Counted from the first letter of the stretch, positions 1-12,359 are shown. The stretch: DNA of 64,000 nucleotides from Rhynchonema sp. JSB1_4 (GCA_030248065.1 JASAMV010003012.1:1-64000); one strand, 5' to 3'. A program made the numbers and translations. The notes: generated from the letters alone by a model not told the origin.

Positions 1-153
1 CCCCCCTCAACTTGGAATTCCCCTCTTGGTGGTCGTAAAGTCAAGTTCTTGTATAAGACACCTTACCTTATGTACAACGTTGTGGTTGATGATGATGACG
101 TAAAGCCTTTTATGGAAGATTTGCACCTAAAAGCACTCAATAATGACCAGTAA
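1..153 (+). CDS. Partial open frame at the window edge, unidentified
   Basis: Frame 1 is open from the first base and ends at TAA 151-153, giving about 50 residues. The readable end is basic then acidic (GGRKVKFLYKTPYLMYNVVV followed by four Asp, ending in NNDQ). It could be the 3' end of a gene or of a mobile-element ORF that starts outside the window. Its length alone is not significant. I do not recognise the sequence. A C-rich repeat follows directly. Confidence 0.25.
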   Translation, partial: PPSTWNSPLGGRKVKFLYKTPYLMYNVVVDDDDVKPFMEDLHLKALNNDQ

Positions 154-1631
154 CACCCTGACAGAACTCCATTTTAGGGGCATTTTTGGGAACATTTTTT
201 GAGATGTTGGGCAGCGAAAAAATACAGCCCCTTCCAAAAAAAATTAGAGCCCCCCCAAAAAATACACCCCCTCAAAGGGGTCAGTGACAAAATACAGCCC
301 CCCTTGTATTTTAGATTTTATGGTACCTGCTGTTCCGGCCGAGCTAGGGGGTCGTATTACGACCACACAGGGAGGGGGTCGTCTTGGGAACCAAAATTTT
401 ACATCTCTAAATATTGATGAAAGTCCAGTCTAACACACTACCTTCGCCTATTTGTGGTCAAATACCGTAAAAACCTAAATAGAAGGGGACTCTATAAATT
501 CACTGACCCCATTTTAGGGGGCTCTATTCCGGGGGGGGCACTTGTGTAGCTGGCGGGGGGGAGTGGGGGGAGCCCCCCTAGGTACAGTAGGTAGGTAGGT
601 TGACGCTCCATGCTGGTACAGTAGGTAGGTCGCCGCCGGGCGGCTGGTGCAGTAAGTTGTGATTTTTGGCTCAAAATGGAAAAATCGGTAGTTTTCACTC
701 CAAATAGGCGAAAAATCGCGCGCTATGCGCGAAATTAGCCTTTTAGACATTTTCATCAATATTTAGACCTGAAAATTTTTGTTCCCCCCGTAGCTCGGCC
801 GGCACAGCAGGTAGGTTGCCGCCCCACATTTTTGGTGGTACAGTAGGTTGCCGCCCCGCCTGGGTAGCTACACCACTGCCGGGGGGCCTCTATTGATTCA
901 CTGACCCGAACCTGAAAAAATTGTTCCCAGAAATACCCCCAAAAATCCCTAAAAAGCGGTTTGAAAGGATGTTTTTCGCTTGTAATCGCGTTTATTTTTG
1001 TCTATTCGTCAGTAAGAGGCGTATTACCTATGTGCTCTGAACGAACAACAAACGTGCATAAATGTACCTGTGCACCACTATCAAGCCTTAATACACCACT
1101 GTATAGGGGGATGTTACTTACGGGGGGCTCTATTAATTCATTGACCCCTTTTTGGGGGGCTGTATTTAATTGGGGGGCAGTGCTGTGGCTGGGGGAGGGG
1201 GTCCCCCCAATGGCACCCTACCTGCCCCGGCCTGGTACACTACCCCCTACCCGCTCCGGTACCCTACCCCCCAACCCGCTCCGCCCTGGTACCCTACCCG
1301 CCCCGAATTTTGCCCTCAAAATGCCAATTTTTCGGTCAAAAATGCCCAGATTTCGCGCGCTACGCGCGATATATGCACTTTATAGCATAAAAAATAGGCA
1401 CCCAAAAAGACTTGTATTGTGCCCTACCCGCCCCGAAAAATCTTCAGTCCTAATCCTAAACCCATGCTGAAGCTTGACCCGTTCTACCTCAAGGACTCGT
1501 GTTCAAGGAGTGCCTTCGTTTTCGTCGTATGTCCCAAGCCAACCAGCTGACGCTTATTTTTCAGTTTATTGGTTCTTTCTTGAATTTTCCATGTCCGTGT
1601 CTTTATAATATACAAACGTTCTTAATTTCAG
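154..1631. repeat. GC-rich repeat cluster upstream of LEPROT
   Basis: This stretch is packed with runs of C and G and with variants of a short module, GGGTCAGTGA followed by a few bases and TAGAG or TACAG, in both orientations (near 278, 495, 895 and 1140). The modules flank inverted blocks. 1180-1430 also carries several copies of CTACCCGCYCCG-like motifs. I see no coding exon here with confidence. The first LEPROT exon must lie here, or just upstream of 1632, but is not resolved. Confidence 0.55.
278..907. repeat. 630-bp foldback repeat with GGGTCAGTGA ends
   Basis: The left end reads GGGTCAGTGA (278-287) and the right end is its reverse complement (898-907). Inside, 328-421 matches the reverse complement of about 748-830, including CCGGCCGAGCTA and CTAAATATTGATGAAA. 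The whole can therefore fold into a long hairpin. No clear target duplication is visible. It has no coding capacity and looks like a non-autonomous inverted-repeat element or a nested pair. Confidence 0.5.
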
Positions 1632-3431
1632 CATTAATAGGCCTGGCGTTTGCTGGTTGCATTGGGTTGACATTTTTGGTGCTCGGCTGTGCGCTTGAAG
1701 CTTTCGGGTGAGTCACGTGTCGAAACCAGACATTAGGATCAGGCCTTTGACTCGGGTCTGAGATTTGGAGGTCCAGGCCTGGCCGGTCTTGTCGGCCTGA
1801 GTTGCTCAAGATTCAAGCCTAAACCGTTTGGACCAAAACCTCCAAGAAATTTGTGCATCACGCAGAGTACATGTGCTCATTTTTCTCGGACCTAACTTAT
1901 TCCGGTCCACAGGAACTAAATCAGAAAAACGTAAAACTCAAAACGTACTTGGACAAGTTTTCTTGCGTGTTTGAACTTTTTTGGCTCCAAAATCTGCTCA
2001 ACATTAGGTTCGGCGGGCCGGGCTGGGCTGCGGTTTTGGCCTTTCAAGCGGGGCCAGGTCGGTCCGAAGTTTTCGTTAGTCGAGCCGGGCCGGGCCGAGG
2101 CTTCTCCGAGATCCTAATTCCTGGAATCCTGTTTAATTGCGTTGTGTCATCCAGCGCAGCGCTGTGGCTACTTCTGAGGGGGAGATACTGTACCTTGCGG
2201 CCAAAACGAGGGGGAGATACCGGGGTACTGTACCCAGAATTTGGGGGAAATCCGATTTGGGGGGGGGGAGTTCGAAAAAATTTTAGATGAAAAAAAATTC
2301 TCTACCACTTTCACTACTACTTTCGCGAGAATTCAATTTTTATAGGTTAAAATGTGCATAAATCGAATTTGTGCACTTTTGGTCGATTTTGACCGATTTT
2401 TAGCCATTTTGGACCAAAAAGGGGTAGTTTTGGGGTGAAATTATGAAAAAATTGGGGGAGATACCGTACCTAAGAGAGGGTGAGATACCGTACCTCAGCG
2501 CGGGGGGCACATACCGTACCGGCGAGGGGGGATACTGTTGTACCCTTGGGGGGTCCCCCCCCAGCCACAGCACGGGTGTCATCAAAACGTCGATTGGCTC
2601 AACGCGTTGAAATTTTCAGGAACTACTGGCCGCTATTCGTGCTCATTTTCTACTTTCTCGCGCCCTTGCCTTTATTGATCGCGTCGCGTTACCAGGTGAA
2701 ATTCGCCGTAACATTTTGATCCCTATTTTTTGCACGTTTCACTTTCTCAATCAAGCAACACTAAGTATGTGCAGGATGACATGAGCTCATCGAGTGCCAC
2801 GTACGAGTTCGCATTATTCTTCACCACCGGCATCGTCATATCAGCATTCGGACTACCAATCGTTCTCGCAGCAGCTCAAGTGGTGCGTAAAATTTTCCCA
2901 CCATTTTTCTACCGACCTAAAAGTCCTGTTTTTTTATCAAGCGCACCAAAAAATGTAATGCATTCTCCTCCAACTTTTCCTCCTGTGCGTGAGTGGTGGC
3001 AGTGTGCCTTCTTGCTGCCGTGGGTCCACACGTTCAGTTTTCGCACCCACTTCTCTTAGCTGTAAATTGCATCGTAACCTGTTGTGGCTCTCTGTTTCTC
3101 GTTTCGAAGAAAGAATTAGTTTTATTTCAATTTATATCTCGCACTCTTACTTGCACCCTTTTCGTCCAGTGTTTGTGATCGTGAAGTCATCATCTGTATT
3201 AGTTTTAATTTTCTAAATGGTCAGTCAGTTATGCACTCACCTGCGGCCTGGCCGGGAAAGCCTTCATTTCTGGTTGATTCACCACATTTTAGCGGCTAGT
3301 TGTTGCCTTTTCAGATCAAGCCCTGGGCGTGTGTGCTGGTCTCAGCTGGCAGTGTGGTCAGTTTGAGCACTATCGGTGCGTATTTCTGGGTTCACAAGGA
3401 TTCCGACGGCTGGGGAGACAGCTTATTTTGA
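1632..3431 (+). CDS. leprot: LEPROT/Vps55-family endosomal membrane protein (5' end incomplete)
   Basis: LEPROT (leptin receptor overlapping transcript) and LEPROTL1 are small four-helix proteins of Golgi and endosomes. They lower surface display of receptors, and yeast Vps55 acts in late endosome to vacuole transport. Four exons are clear: 1632-1707, 2620-2695, 2775-2882 and 3315-3431. All have GT/AG borders and matching phases. They encode, in order, ALIGLAFAGCIGLTF plus GCALEAFG (helix 1), YWPLFVLIFYFLAP (helix 2), FFTTGIVISAFGLPIVLAAA (helix 3) and IKPWACVLVSAGSV running into a short acidic tail ending DGWGDSLF (helix 4). These blocks match the family along its length, including the conserved GCALE, YWPLFVLIF and FFTTGIV motifs. 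The start is unresolved. Vertebrate proteins have about five residues before the AL. Here that could come from a short upstream exon, or from ATG 1529, whose frame runs through to 1632. Stop TGA 3429-3431. A GC-rich foldback lies in the second intron. Confidence 0.9.
2161..2571. repeat. 411-bp GC-rich inverted repeat in a LEPROT intron
   Basis: It starts GCTGTGGCT and ends AGCCACAGC. Just inside each end are repeats of GGGGGAGATACYGTACC (near 2178, 2210, 2456, 2478 and 2530). The centre is AT-rich with Gly-free, non-coding sequence. A related GCTGTGGCTGGGGG end is seen at about 1188 upstream. No target duplication is evident. It is intronic (1708-2619) and probably a non-autonomous mobile element. 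Confidence 0.45.
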
Positions 3432-5276
3432 GTCAACTACCGCTGTCCTGCTGCAACTGAACCATATTTGGCGATTCGCTATCGACTCGTTGCCAGCAAC
3501 GCTGCAATTATATTTTATGTCACCATTCACTCTCGCTCGATTCAACCAAGCACAATATACAGTTTTCGACACACCGGTTTCCGAAATGGACCGTGCCCTG
3601 GAAATGCTGGTCGATTTTTAGCGTTAGTTTGCTGCATGTGCTGCTTTGTTGTTGTTCTGATAGATTATGTTGTGTTGTGACGCAGTATTCTGTCCAGTTT
3701 TGTTTTGCCACCTGCGTTGGCGATTTCTCGCCACTTGGACTCCCTGATGAAGCAGGTGGAGTTTCGTCTTGAAATAATAAGTCCTGACTCTATCTCTTTG
3801 TTTTGTGGCGTAGCTTTTGCACACAAAGGCAGTGCCGATGTTTAGCTGGAACGGAATTTGTCCAAATCTAATCCGACGAAATTGGTTTCCGAGACAGTTG
3901 ACTTTCGACAAGACGTCGGTCTCATTTTTAACAAGAACATTCGCAGGTTTTTCAAAAAGCTCTACCTATTGTTTATTTGTGATTTCAGCAATTTAAACGA
4001 AATTTTCACCGTTTTAGATTCGATGGGGCGCGTGTCTGTTCACGTTTCTCGCAAATATCTGCAATTTTGCCACGATTCTCGCGTATTTCCGCATCTTTCG
4101 AGAGGACGGCGGCGGAATCGATTACTCATTGTGGTGACTTTATGTTTTTTGTTATTGTTATCCATTATTTTTGTGTAAGCGTTTTGCGTGATATGAGCAT
4201 TCGTCGTTGTCTGATTTTCTCTGTTTTCCACATTTTTGTGTGTATCGTGTCGTGATCTGTTGCAGTGCAGCTGTCGAAGTTGTGCAAAATTTCGGGGTGA
4301 AATGTGAATGTGCGAAATACCTACACCGTTTTTATTTCTGAGAATTCATTGATGCGTGTTTTTGTATTTCGCATTTCTATTTGATCCTGAAGCCATTGTA
4401 ATATAATTTACTTTTGCAACAATACGTGTATTATATATCTTTTGTCCTCGGCGTTACTTATAGCTTCTTTTGAAACGCGTTATGTTCCTTCTACATATAA
4501 AACATTTCGATGATAATATTTTGCTGGGAGAGCAGACCAAATTGTTTCTGCGCCCCTATGGCCCAGCGAGGTTGGTACGGCATGTACCATCAACTTTATT
4601 GTCGTGTTATTTCAGAATTAAACGGTAATTCTTCTGCAAAATGTGTAATCTTGCGTAGAATCAGTTCCCACCATGTGCAACTGTCAACACCAAAACGCGG
4701 TATTTTATGTAATTTTCTTCTTGCGCACGATGCAATAAACTATTGCGTGTGGAGATTTTCGGACATTACGCACAGAAAGATGCTGTTAAAAATTGAGAAC
4801 CATCCCAGTGCTTTCCAATCGTGAGGCAAGCTGTAAAACCACGTATCATTTACCGTTGGTCCTGCATAACAATTGATGTTAAAATGAGGGCAATCGTTGC
4901 CAAAAGTTAGGTGCAACACCGCCCAAGTTGGCTGTCATCACACATGCCCACCCCATCTTGTGGTGGTGAGCTCTCAAAAATAGCGCTTTACGATATAAAA
5001 TTGTATGGTAATGCTCACATAGCTCACAGCCACACTCTTATAGTGCGCGTGAAACATAAGCGCCTGCTCGGCTGGCCGTGTGTATTTTGCAACAAACCCT
5101 GTGCACTGGTTCTGGCATTGCCAGCTGCATGGCTGAGTGGTTTTTATGAAAGTATATTTAACCGTAGCGGAATCCACATGAGTTTCAATTTCATAAAGAA
5201 ACATCTGCCATGTTTATCTGCGGATGCCCCCCACCCACCCGGTGATTATGCACTTCAATACATCCAGCCATTGTGC

Positions 5277-5400
5277 TACCCCGGAGATTTCTATTTCAGG
5301 CCCCCCGGGCTCTATTCGAAATCAGGTGCAAAGTCCGGTTTTTCGTTTCAAACGGCATGCCTAAATAAAGCCCCGGGGCCCATTTGGAGACATTTTTCTG
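5277..5400. repeat. C-rich dispersed repeat (CCCCGGGGCTTTATT family), copy 1
   Basis: It contains GGCCCCCCGGGCTCTATT (about 5299) and AATAAAGCCCCGGGGCCC (about 5364), separated by about 60 bases. The same signature recurs at 11735-12185, 15900-16010 and 46860-47265. All copies combine a CCCCGGGG core with CTTTAAGTGG, CTTTATT or CTCTATT. Confidence 0.45.
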
Positions 5401-6076
5401 CTGAGGGTTTTGAGATTTGTTGCATTCCTCATTGACATTATGTCGCATGTTAGCACAATCCCTTAGTATGCATTTCAAGGAACCTGTAATTCAATGTGCG
5501 AACGGCTTGAACTGAAAAAGACTACCTAGTTTGTATTACTGTTCCTGCAGAAAGTCAATAATTTTTGAAAAAAAATATTGCCCCAAATGCTCCGTTTGCA
5601 AACGTTTCGGTTAAATTTATACATTACAATAGGAAAGCTTGTATATTATATGGAAAGCCCCGGCACGCACGTGGTTTGCTTGGGACTCCCTGTTGCCTGG
5701 AACAGGATTCGTTGCGTGAAAGAGTATGAGCATCTTCCAATGTTTGTTCAGTGCCAAATTACATGCGGTTTTCCCTAATCCGTCAGATTTCACAGTTTTG
5801 GGCAGTTGACGTGTGACTGCCCTGCGCTTGAAGGCTCACACTTGCCTCTGCACACTTTGGCTGTATTATGTATACGGTTCAGTATATTCTATCGTGGATG
5901 GTCAAATATCCGTATAGATGTGTTCTCACTGTGTCCCGTACGTGAATTCTGCGAAATTTTTCATTGTCATTTTGTGTACACGGTGTTTTTGCCTTCCCAG
6001 GTCATGGAGATTACATATACAGTAGCATATACATACAGTATCACACAAACAAGCAAGCGCAGCAGTGTACCCACCG

Positions 6077-6190
6077 CGCCTGCGCAGGCGCGGCAGGCTC
6101 GTATGCGACCGCTTATGCACTGAGCCTGCAGGCGCGGCACACTGCTATCTTTTGTATTGAGCCTGCGCCTGCAGGCGCGGCAGGCTTTGC
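6077..6190. repeat. Three-unit GC-rich palindromic repeat
   Basis: Three successive units carry GCCTGC followed by AGGCGCGGCA (near 6079, 6124 and 6163). Each contains a short palindrome, either GCCTGCGCAGGC or GCGCCTGCAGGCGC. Spacing is roughly 45 bases. The sequence is probably structural or mobile-element derived, with no known function. Confidence 0.4.
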
Positions 6191-7100
6191 CGCCAATCAG
6201 CCAAAAATTGCAGCTGGTACTGTACATGTACAGTGGTTATCTTTTCGAAACACCTGTCTAATAACGACACTGAGTACGTGACATGGCATCAACTTTATCT
6301 GACAATATTGGATTTTATTTAATATATACATATGCATGAAACAGAAAAATAATAAGCCTTTTTATGCGGGCAGAGTGGACAATCCAATCCAGTTTTTCTT
6401 TGTGTTTGTCACCCCTGAACAGTTTTCACGATTACCATCATTAATTTGAAACAAGATAACGGATGGCCCCCCGCGGTGGGCCCGGATGTAATCACGAACT
6501 GCTATGAGGCCACACTTTTTTATAAAGTTGGTTACTGTCGGTACAGCCTTCTTGCTGTTAAACTAGTGGCACATGCCCTAAGTTTGAGCGTTCAAAGAAA
6601 GGTACGCATGAAACTTCAATTGAAACCTCCAACCTTGTTATTGTATGTTGTATTTCGGGAGCGGTATTTTGGCATTCTTCTCCAGCAATAATAAACTGTT
6701 AATACACGATTTCGAGACGTGGTTCTCCAAAGAGTTCCGACGTGTTTGATTTCGTCCACTTCATTTATGGTAGGGTAGATTCCGTCACCTGATGCAGACC
6801 GCATGCTATAAGTATGTACTCGCACCTGATCAGAGCAAGGAAGCACACACACGCAGACTTTGCCAACAAATACATTATGAGGGGTCTTGAGCAATCCTCC
6901 GAAAGTGTTTACACAAGGATATAGACTTCGCATGCATAATTTAATAATGTTTTCAATGTTCTTCTCATCATGATAGTCTTGTCAGAGGTCAGAATGCCTT
7001 TGTGTAGTTCACCATCATATCACGCACAGCATTATCCGTTTCGTAGTGTTTATAGAGCGATGTTATTCAAATTCAAATATGGTTCTCAGCCAGGCAAGGT

Positions 7101-8122
7101 TCCATGACCTCCATGCGATCTGTGACGTCAGCAACCCAAATGGCAGTTGATTCTCGTTTCGTGCACTACGTGGACCAATACCTGAATTTTTCAAATGTGA
7201 GCTTGTTTAAATTTCGGCACCTATTAAATCGTGTACCATCGGTTTTACAAAATCGATTTAGTATGTATGATTTTGATAAAAAAAACAATCCTACATTTTA
7301 TATTAACCTGATTCGTTATCACTCAGCTAATATGCATGAAAACCCCCAAGTTTGCTCCTTATCCGCACCAGGAGGCTCCACTTGCACGCTAGGGGCCACT
7401 CGGGAAGGTTGCTCTTGCGATCCAGACACCCAGAAAGGAGCGCTAACTCGAGAGAAAGGTATAGTGCGATCAAGGGGTGCCGCAAACCCAAGTCGTCACG
7501 GTTGCACTGAGCGCTGGTTTGATCTACATACCTGGGTGTGTACGGCCCTTGTACGTCCTGTCGGTGAGGACCAAGGATACAAAAATGTCACTATCTCACC
7601 ATATGCGAACACTTATAATCTATTCGATCAAAATGTTGTTTACGGCACGAATTTGAGTGTAGCAGATCATGAACGCAAACATAAGAAAGCAGACAGAGCA
7701 ACCGGAAAGCAAAAGCTACATTCCCCTTCGCTGTCGTCTATTCTTCTGTTTTTATCAACGGTTGACCATGACCACAGCACTTTGTCAAGCCGCATGCGTG
7801 CACTTTCGTATCATGAGTTGCCTTATGCGCTGACTTAGTTGCAGATCATTAATTACTTTTGTGGTTTCCACGCACCAAGAAAGGTTTGTTGGCATCACCG
7901 ACTCATGTCAAGCGACGTGGCCAAGCGCCCCATCCACGGCCACGTAGCTTCTGTGAAAACCCAATGAAAACATCCACGGCCCTAACATCTCAGACGCCGC
8001 GGCGCCAAATCACGAGCAACCCGAAAGAATAAGTGGTATTGTTTGTTCCATGACGTGCAGCAAAGGGATACAAACTAACATCAAGTACTGGCTACAAGAA
8101 AGCCCCTGAGATCTATCTGTAA
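7101..8122. other. No supported gene
   Basis: A 244-codon frame is open at 7104-7838. It has no recognisable domain, no signal or membrane pattern, an odd Cys- and His-rich middle and no sign of splicing, so I do not call it a gene. The rest shows no recognisable feature. Confidence 0.35.
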
Positions 8123-8846
8123 GGCTGCCCTCACAATGCATCGAGTTTGCGATTTTGCTGCGAGCCAGCGCGGCTCGCATTTGTGTTCACACTGCACTGG
8201 CGCGGCTCGCAATCTCGCACTCGCATGTGTGTTCACAATGCACTTGCGAGTTTGGGATTTTGGGAGTTTTCGGCTCGCAAACTCGCAAAAGGCCGATTAG
8301 GATTGGTTCTAATTTTGGACGCGAGTTTGCTGCGCGCGTGCTTTCCTAAGCAAGAGAACATAATTATTTTGATGAGCTTGATTTCTAAAATTGAACCTAG
8401 TCAAATTTAACCGGTGTTACATTGTGTTTTATCGCTACAAGTTTGCTGTCTTTATCCATAACTATATATATCTAACTATAGCATTCTCCTATCAACACAA
8501 AAAAATGTGCAAGTTAGTTCATCTGAAAGGAAATGATGTTCAAGCAGAATGTTTGTTTTACACACAAGTTAAATTCATTGATTTGAAAGGAAATGACTAG
8601 AAGTTCTGAAGTATTGGATGAGAAGATCTTGCGATAACCGACTCGCGCGCGTGCATTGTGAACACAAATGCGAGTTTGCGAGTTGCGAGTTTGCGATTTT
8701 ACGAGCTGCGAGTTTGCGAGCTCGCATGCAGTTGTGAATTTCCATTGTGAACACAAATGCGAGTCGAAATTCTGGCTCGCAAACTCGCAGCTCGCAAAAT
8801 CGCAAACTCACAAAATCGCTAACTCGCATGCATTGTGAAGGCAGCC
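8123..8846. mobile_element. Harbinger-like non-autonomous foldback element
   Basis: The ends are GGCTGCC (8123-8129) and GGCAGCC (8840-8846), flanked on both sides by TAA (8120-8122 and 8847-8849). A 3-bp TWA duplication is typical of PIF/Harbinger transposition. The terminal inverted repeat continues as YTCACAATGCAT. Both arms are built of many copies of GCGAGTTTGCGA and TGTGTTCACAATGCA in opposite orientation. The centre (about 8380-8600) is AT-rich and unrelated. No transposase is visible, so it would depend on one elsewhere. Confidence 0.75.
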
Positions 8847-8849
8847 TAA

Positions 8850-10833
8850 TAGTCAACGGGGTATCCATGAGTTGCAACAGTGCTCGTGATTTTTCCCCAG
8901 ATGGTGCGAGTGTCTCTTGGATACCTGTTGCTTTCTGAAAAACAGGACAGTAAATCTGGGTGAGATTAATACACCCGTCTGGGAACCCGCACGACCAATG
9001 CAAAGCTGCAGACAGTGTAAAATTAGAGTGAATACCTATACTTATACTGACACAGGTCACGTGTTTTCGGGTCTGGGCCACAAGTTGATCATGCGCACCC
9101 GCTCAAGCGTGCGTGTGAATGGGGAGTTATTTGAGAAAGAGGCCCTGTCCAGACGCCAGACAACAACGATTCACGGTATACCCAAGCCAGCGGGGGTTGG
9201 GGCAGGTGATCTCAACGGTGGAAATTTTAAGACTTGTTCCCAAAGTAAGAAATTTGCCAAATAAAACCGCAAATTGGGGCTCATTTGGGGAGGGGGCTCA
9301 ATCGCACTTGTCCGGTAGCACCTGGTGCTGGTGGGAAGCCACTTGGGATTAATCATGCGGCAAGCAGAAGTCTTATTCGTCTTAGCAGTCACATTTACAC
9401 TGACAATGGCACGTTCACACAATGCACCGACCGTCCATACCACTTGAATCACACTTACAAAGTGAGGTATACACAAACTTGCAACATCTTGTTTTGCGTC
9501 AACTCCACTGCATAAACTCGTTGTTTACTTCATCAGAAAATGGTCCATTGATTGACAAACCCACGCACGTACGTAATCAACATTTCCACATGCATGTCCG
9601 TCCGCGTGCGCCGTGTTACAAATGAGACCATCTGGGAGTTATCCCGCACGCAGGCCTGAATTTAGGGCGGTGCCGCGGATGAAAAGTCATTTTTATCGAG
9701 TGCTTTTCCGTTTGTAAGCCCAATTTTTGTCAACTGCGGTCACCTGCACTGAACCTGTTAGAAATTCGACTGCTGATACAAAGACAGGACCAACAACGAC
9801 AACGCGTAAGATAAGAGGCATGCGGAGTGCGCGAAAATTCAGATTTTTACACGTATGCAGAGCAACTGCCTAAACTGCTGCTGTCTGTGGCTCACGTTTA
9901 TACCTTTGTATTGTTCGTATCTGGGGCGCGAGGAGCCTAGTTTTTGAGAAGATTTTTGAAAAGTTTCGGACCAATTTACGATTTTTGAGTTTTTAGGTGT
10001 GTCAAGGTGGAAATCCTGCGAATTCTGGTACCTAATTGTTATTCGATTCGAAGCTCTACTTATCTTAGCAATATCCGGCAACCCGTCGGTACTTCCATTG
10101 TCATTGTGTGGTCGAGGGCGTGCGAAAATTAAAGCAGTTTACGCTGGCGGTGATGTCTGTATGATGAGCCCAGAATTGCAGTACCTCACGCACAGTGCGA
10201 ATTTTTTTTGGAAATTTGAAGTGTGCTAGAGTGAATATCCTACGATTTGAGATGCTTTTTACAACAAACCATTCTTTACCAGTTAATTCTGGTATTCCTC
10301 CAGCGGCAAGGGGGTACCGTGTACCTCCCCCCAGGCACCCCCAGGTATGTACGTCACAGCTCGAACGCGCGTCAACAATGTGGGCCATAGTAAACAAATG
10401 GCGTGTTTCGAAATACACGTTTTCGATTTCCAATTTTTAAAAGGGAAACATTGTTTTGTATTTCACCAAGGAGTCAACTGGGAATACCAATGCGTTTTGC
10501 AGACTTGATAAAAAAATGTTGGGGTCTACGCTTGTTTGAACGAAAGTGCCTGTCTGGTTACGTACATACACCCGAACCTTGGTACGATGCGTCACCCCAA
10601 ATCCTCGATGGTCTTATTTGTTTCAGCCGAAACCACCTGGGGTCAGGTATACTGTACACTTGAATTAATCAACAAGATAATCAACACCTGAGCTTCAAAC
10701 TGCCTGTATGCGTGAGTGGCCTGCTTTGTTTTCCAAAGTCGGGTGTTGATGTTGGTTGTGAGACATCGTCGCTCTTTGTTACATGGTCGCGCGTTTTGTA
10801 AATTACAACATATCCGGCTGTTCGGGAAAGCTG
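8850..10833. other. No supported gene
   Basis: Intergenic sequence. The short open frames show no domain and no splice-consistent chain. I see no repeat with clear ends. Confidence 0.4.
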
Positions 10834-10920
10834 GAAGCCTAAGCCTAAGCCGAAGTGTAGGCCTAAGCCTAAGCCTAAGCCCAATCATACATAAGCCTAA
10901 GCCTTAGCCTAAACTGAAGC
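10834..10920. repeat. Degenerate interstitial telomere-like array (TTAGGC on minus strand)
   Basis: The plus strand reads repeated AAGCCT, with runs such as GCCTAAGCCTAAGCC. On the minus strand this is TTAGGC, the nematode telomere repeat. About ten hexamers are recognisable, interrupted by CGAAGTGTAG and CCAATCATACA. The degeneracy and internal location suggest an old interstitial array, not an active chromosome end. Confidence 0.7.
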
Positions 10921-11734
10921 TAGTTGAAAATACGCGCGACCAAGTCAAAACGCGCGGCGATGTCCCCGGACCTGACCCTTGATGTTTATGTGGGCTTGAC
11001 TGTTGTTTTTGTTCTCTGAATCAGATCCAGACTCAGAAAGAACCCAGACATGGGATTTTACAGTAATCCAAGCATGAAATCGCTCATTACTGTCTTCGCC
11101 GCTGGACTATACGTACACCTGTATGTATATGTATATGTCATGTTGTGCTTTGATTTGATCATTTTTCTTATTTAAAAATTGATCTGAAAATATTGCTCAG
11201 GGTCAAGCAGTAGCACTGCTATGGGCGATACTTAATTATTGACAATGAGGGTCGTGAAAGCAATATTACAAGGAGCTGTTTTATCCGAAAAACAAGATTA
11301 CATGAAAGATTGCTAAAATTACGTTTTTTTGTGATTACCCGGTCACAAATGTCACGAAGCGCAGCGATGTGCCAACATCGTGATTAGTAGTGTGAATAAT
11401 TTAGTGAATTAATTACCCAGAGCAGTGAACTTAAGGGTTGGAGGTTGATCATCGCGGTAATCTATGAAAAATTCAGCACCCTAGGTCACATCCCTATCCA
11501 AAATATGAGTAACACGAAAATTGGAGTTGCGCGCTGGGCAACTACTGCGCTAAGCTGCATTATGTCGTACTGTGTAGTCGACAGCAGCTTGCTTGAATGA
11601 AAGATGAAAAAGTTACGTAATCATTTCTGATCTTCATTGCCGAGCTTAGAAACTTTCGTTACAGTTACATAAGTCCCCTGGCAGCTGCATGGCATAAGTG
11701 TGAGGAGAAAATACCAGAATCTTCCACTTAACCC

Positions 11735-12185
11735 CCCCCCCCCCCCGCAAATAGATCCTTCGGGGGCTCCTAGCTGGAAAAATTCCCACTTAAAGCCCCC
11801 GGGGGCCAAATTGGATTTATTTTTCTGGTGCATCAATTTTTCATCCAACAGTAAACTTCCCAAAGCGGTTTAAATTAGTGTATCGGCATACGTGACCAGG
11901 ATACCGTACTTTTCCTGTTGTTTTTCGATTGCTTTACCACATTCAAATGAAAGTCGTCATAATCACGCTCAAATATGGTCGCAGAATGTTAAAATGCTGC
12001 TCTAAATTAATCCTATTGACTGTGTTTAAAACACCCAGCTTTCCGTTTAGAGCCCCCGAGGGATGTAAGTGGACAAGTTTCCACTTAAAGCCCCTGGGTA
12101 CTGTAATTGGACTATTTCTGGTCAGAGGGCCCATCTTCCACCAATTTCTCGTTAGAGTCCCCGGGGCTTTAAGGGGAAAACTGCG
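11735..12185. repeat. C-rich dispersed repeat family, copies 2 and 3
   Basis: There are two clusters, 11735-11850 and 12045-12185. They contain CACTTAAAGCCCCCGGGGGC, TTAGAGCCCCCGAGGG, CACTTAAAGCCCCTGGG and GAGTCCCCGGGGCTTTAAGG, mixed with short TCCACTT and TGGAAAA spacers. A 15-base run of C lies at 11732-11746. The layout suggests several partial copies of one short element in both orientations. Confidence 0.5.
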
Positions 12186-12359
12186 GCACGCAAAGTTTCC
12201 ATGATCCGATACAGATGGCTAGTAGTGGGTGGGGTCAGCAACCTACATACATACAGTAAGGCATTGCTGACTTATAGCGTCTGTGCTTTTATTTCCACGT
12301 ATAAGGTCACCCAAGGTTGAGCAACTGTAATAACTGTGTGTTGGGCATACTGGCATATA

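Larger units (their letters stand above)
3432..7100. other. Intergenic or 3' UTR sequence after LEPROT
   Basis: I see no conserved coding exon. The open frames here (for example 4911-5435) are low-complexity readings through repeats and resemble nothing known. An AATAAA hexamer at 4734-4739 lies 1.3 kb past the LEPROT stop, so it is only a weak polyadenylation candidate. Contained repeats are listed separately (5277-5400, 6077-6190). Confidence 0.5.

Noticed and set aside
4911..5435. 174-codon open frame
   Set aside because: It runs through a C-rich dispersed repeat and has no conserved features.
7104..7838. 244-codon open frame on the plus strand
   Set aside because: No recognisable domain, no splice context and erratic composition. 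Chance or repeat-derived is more likely than a gene, though I cannot exclude it.
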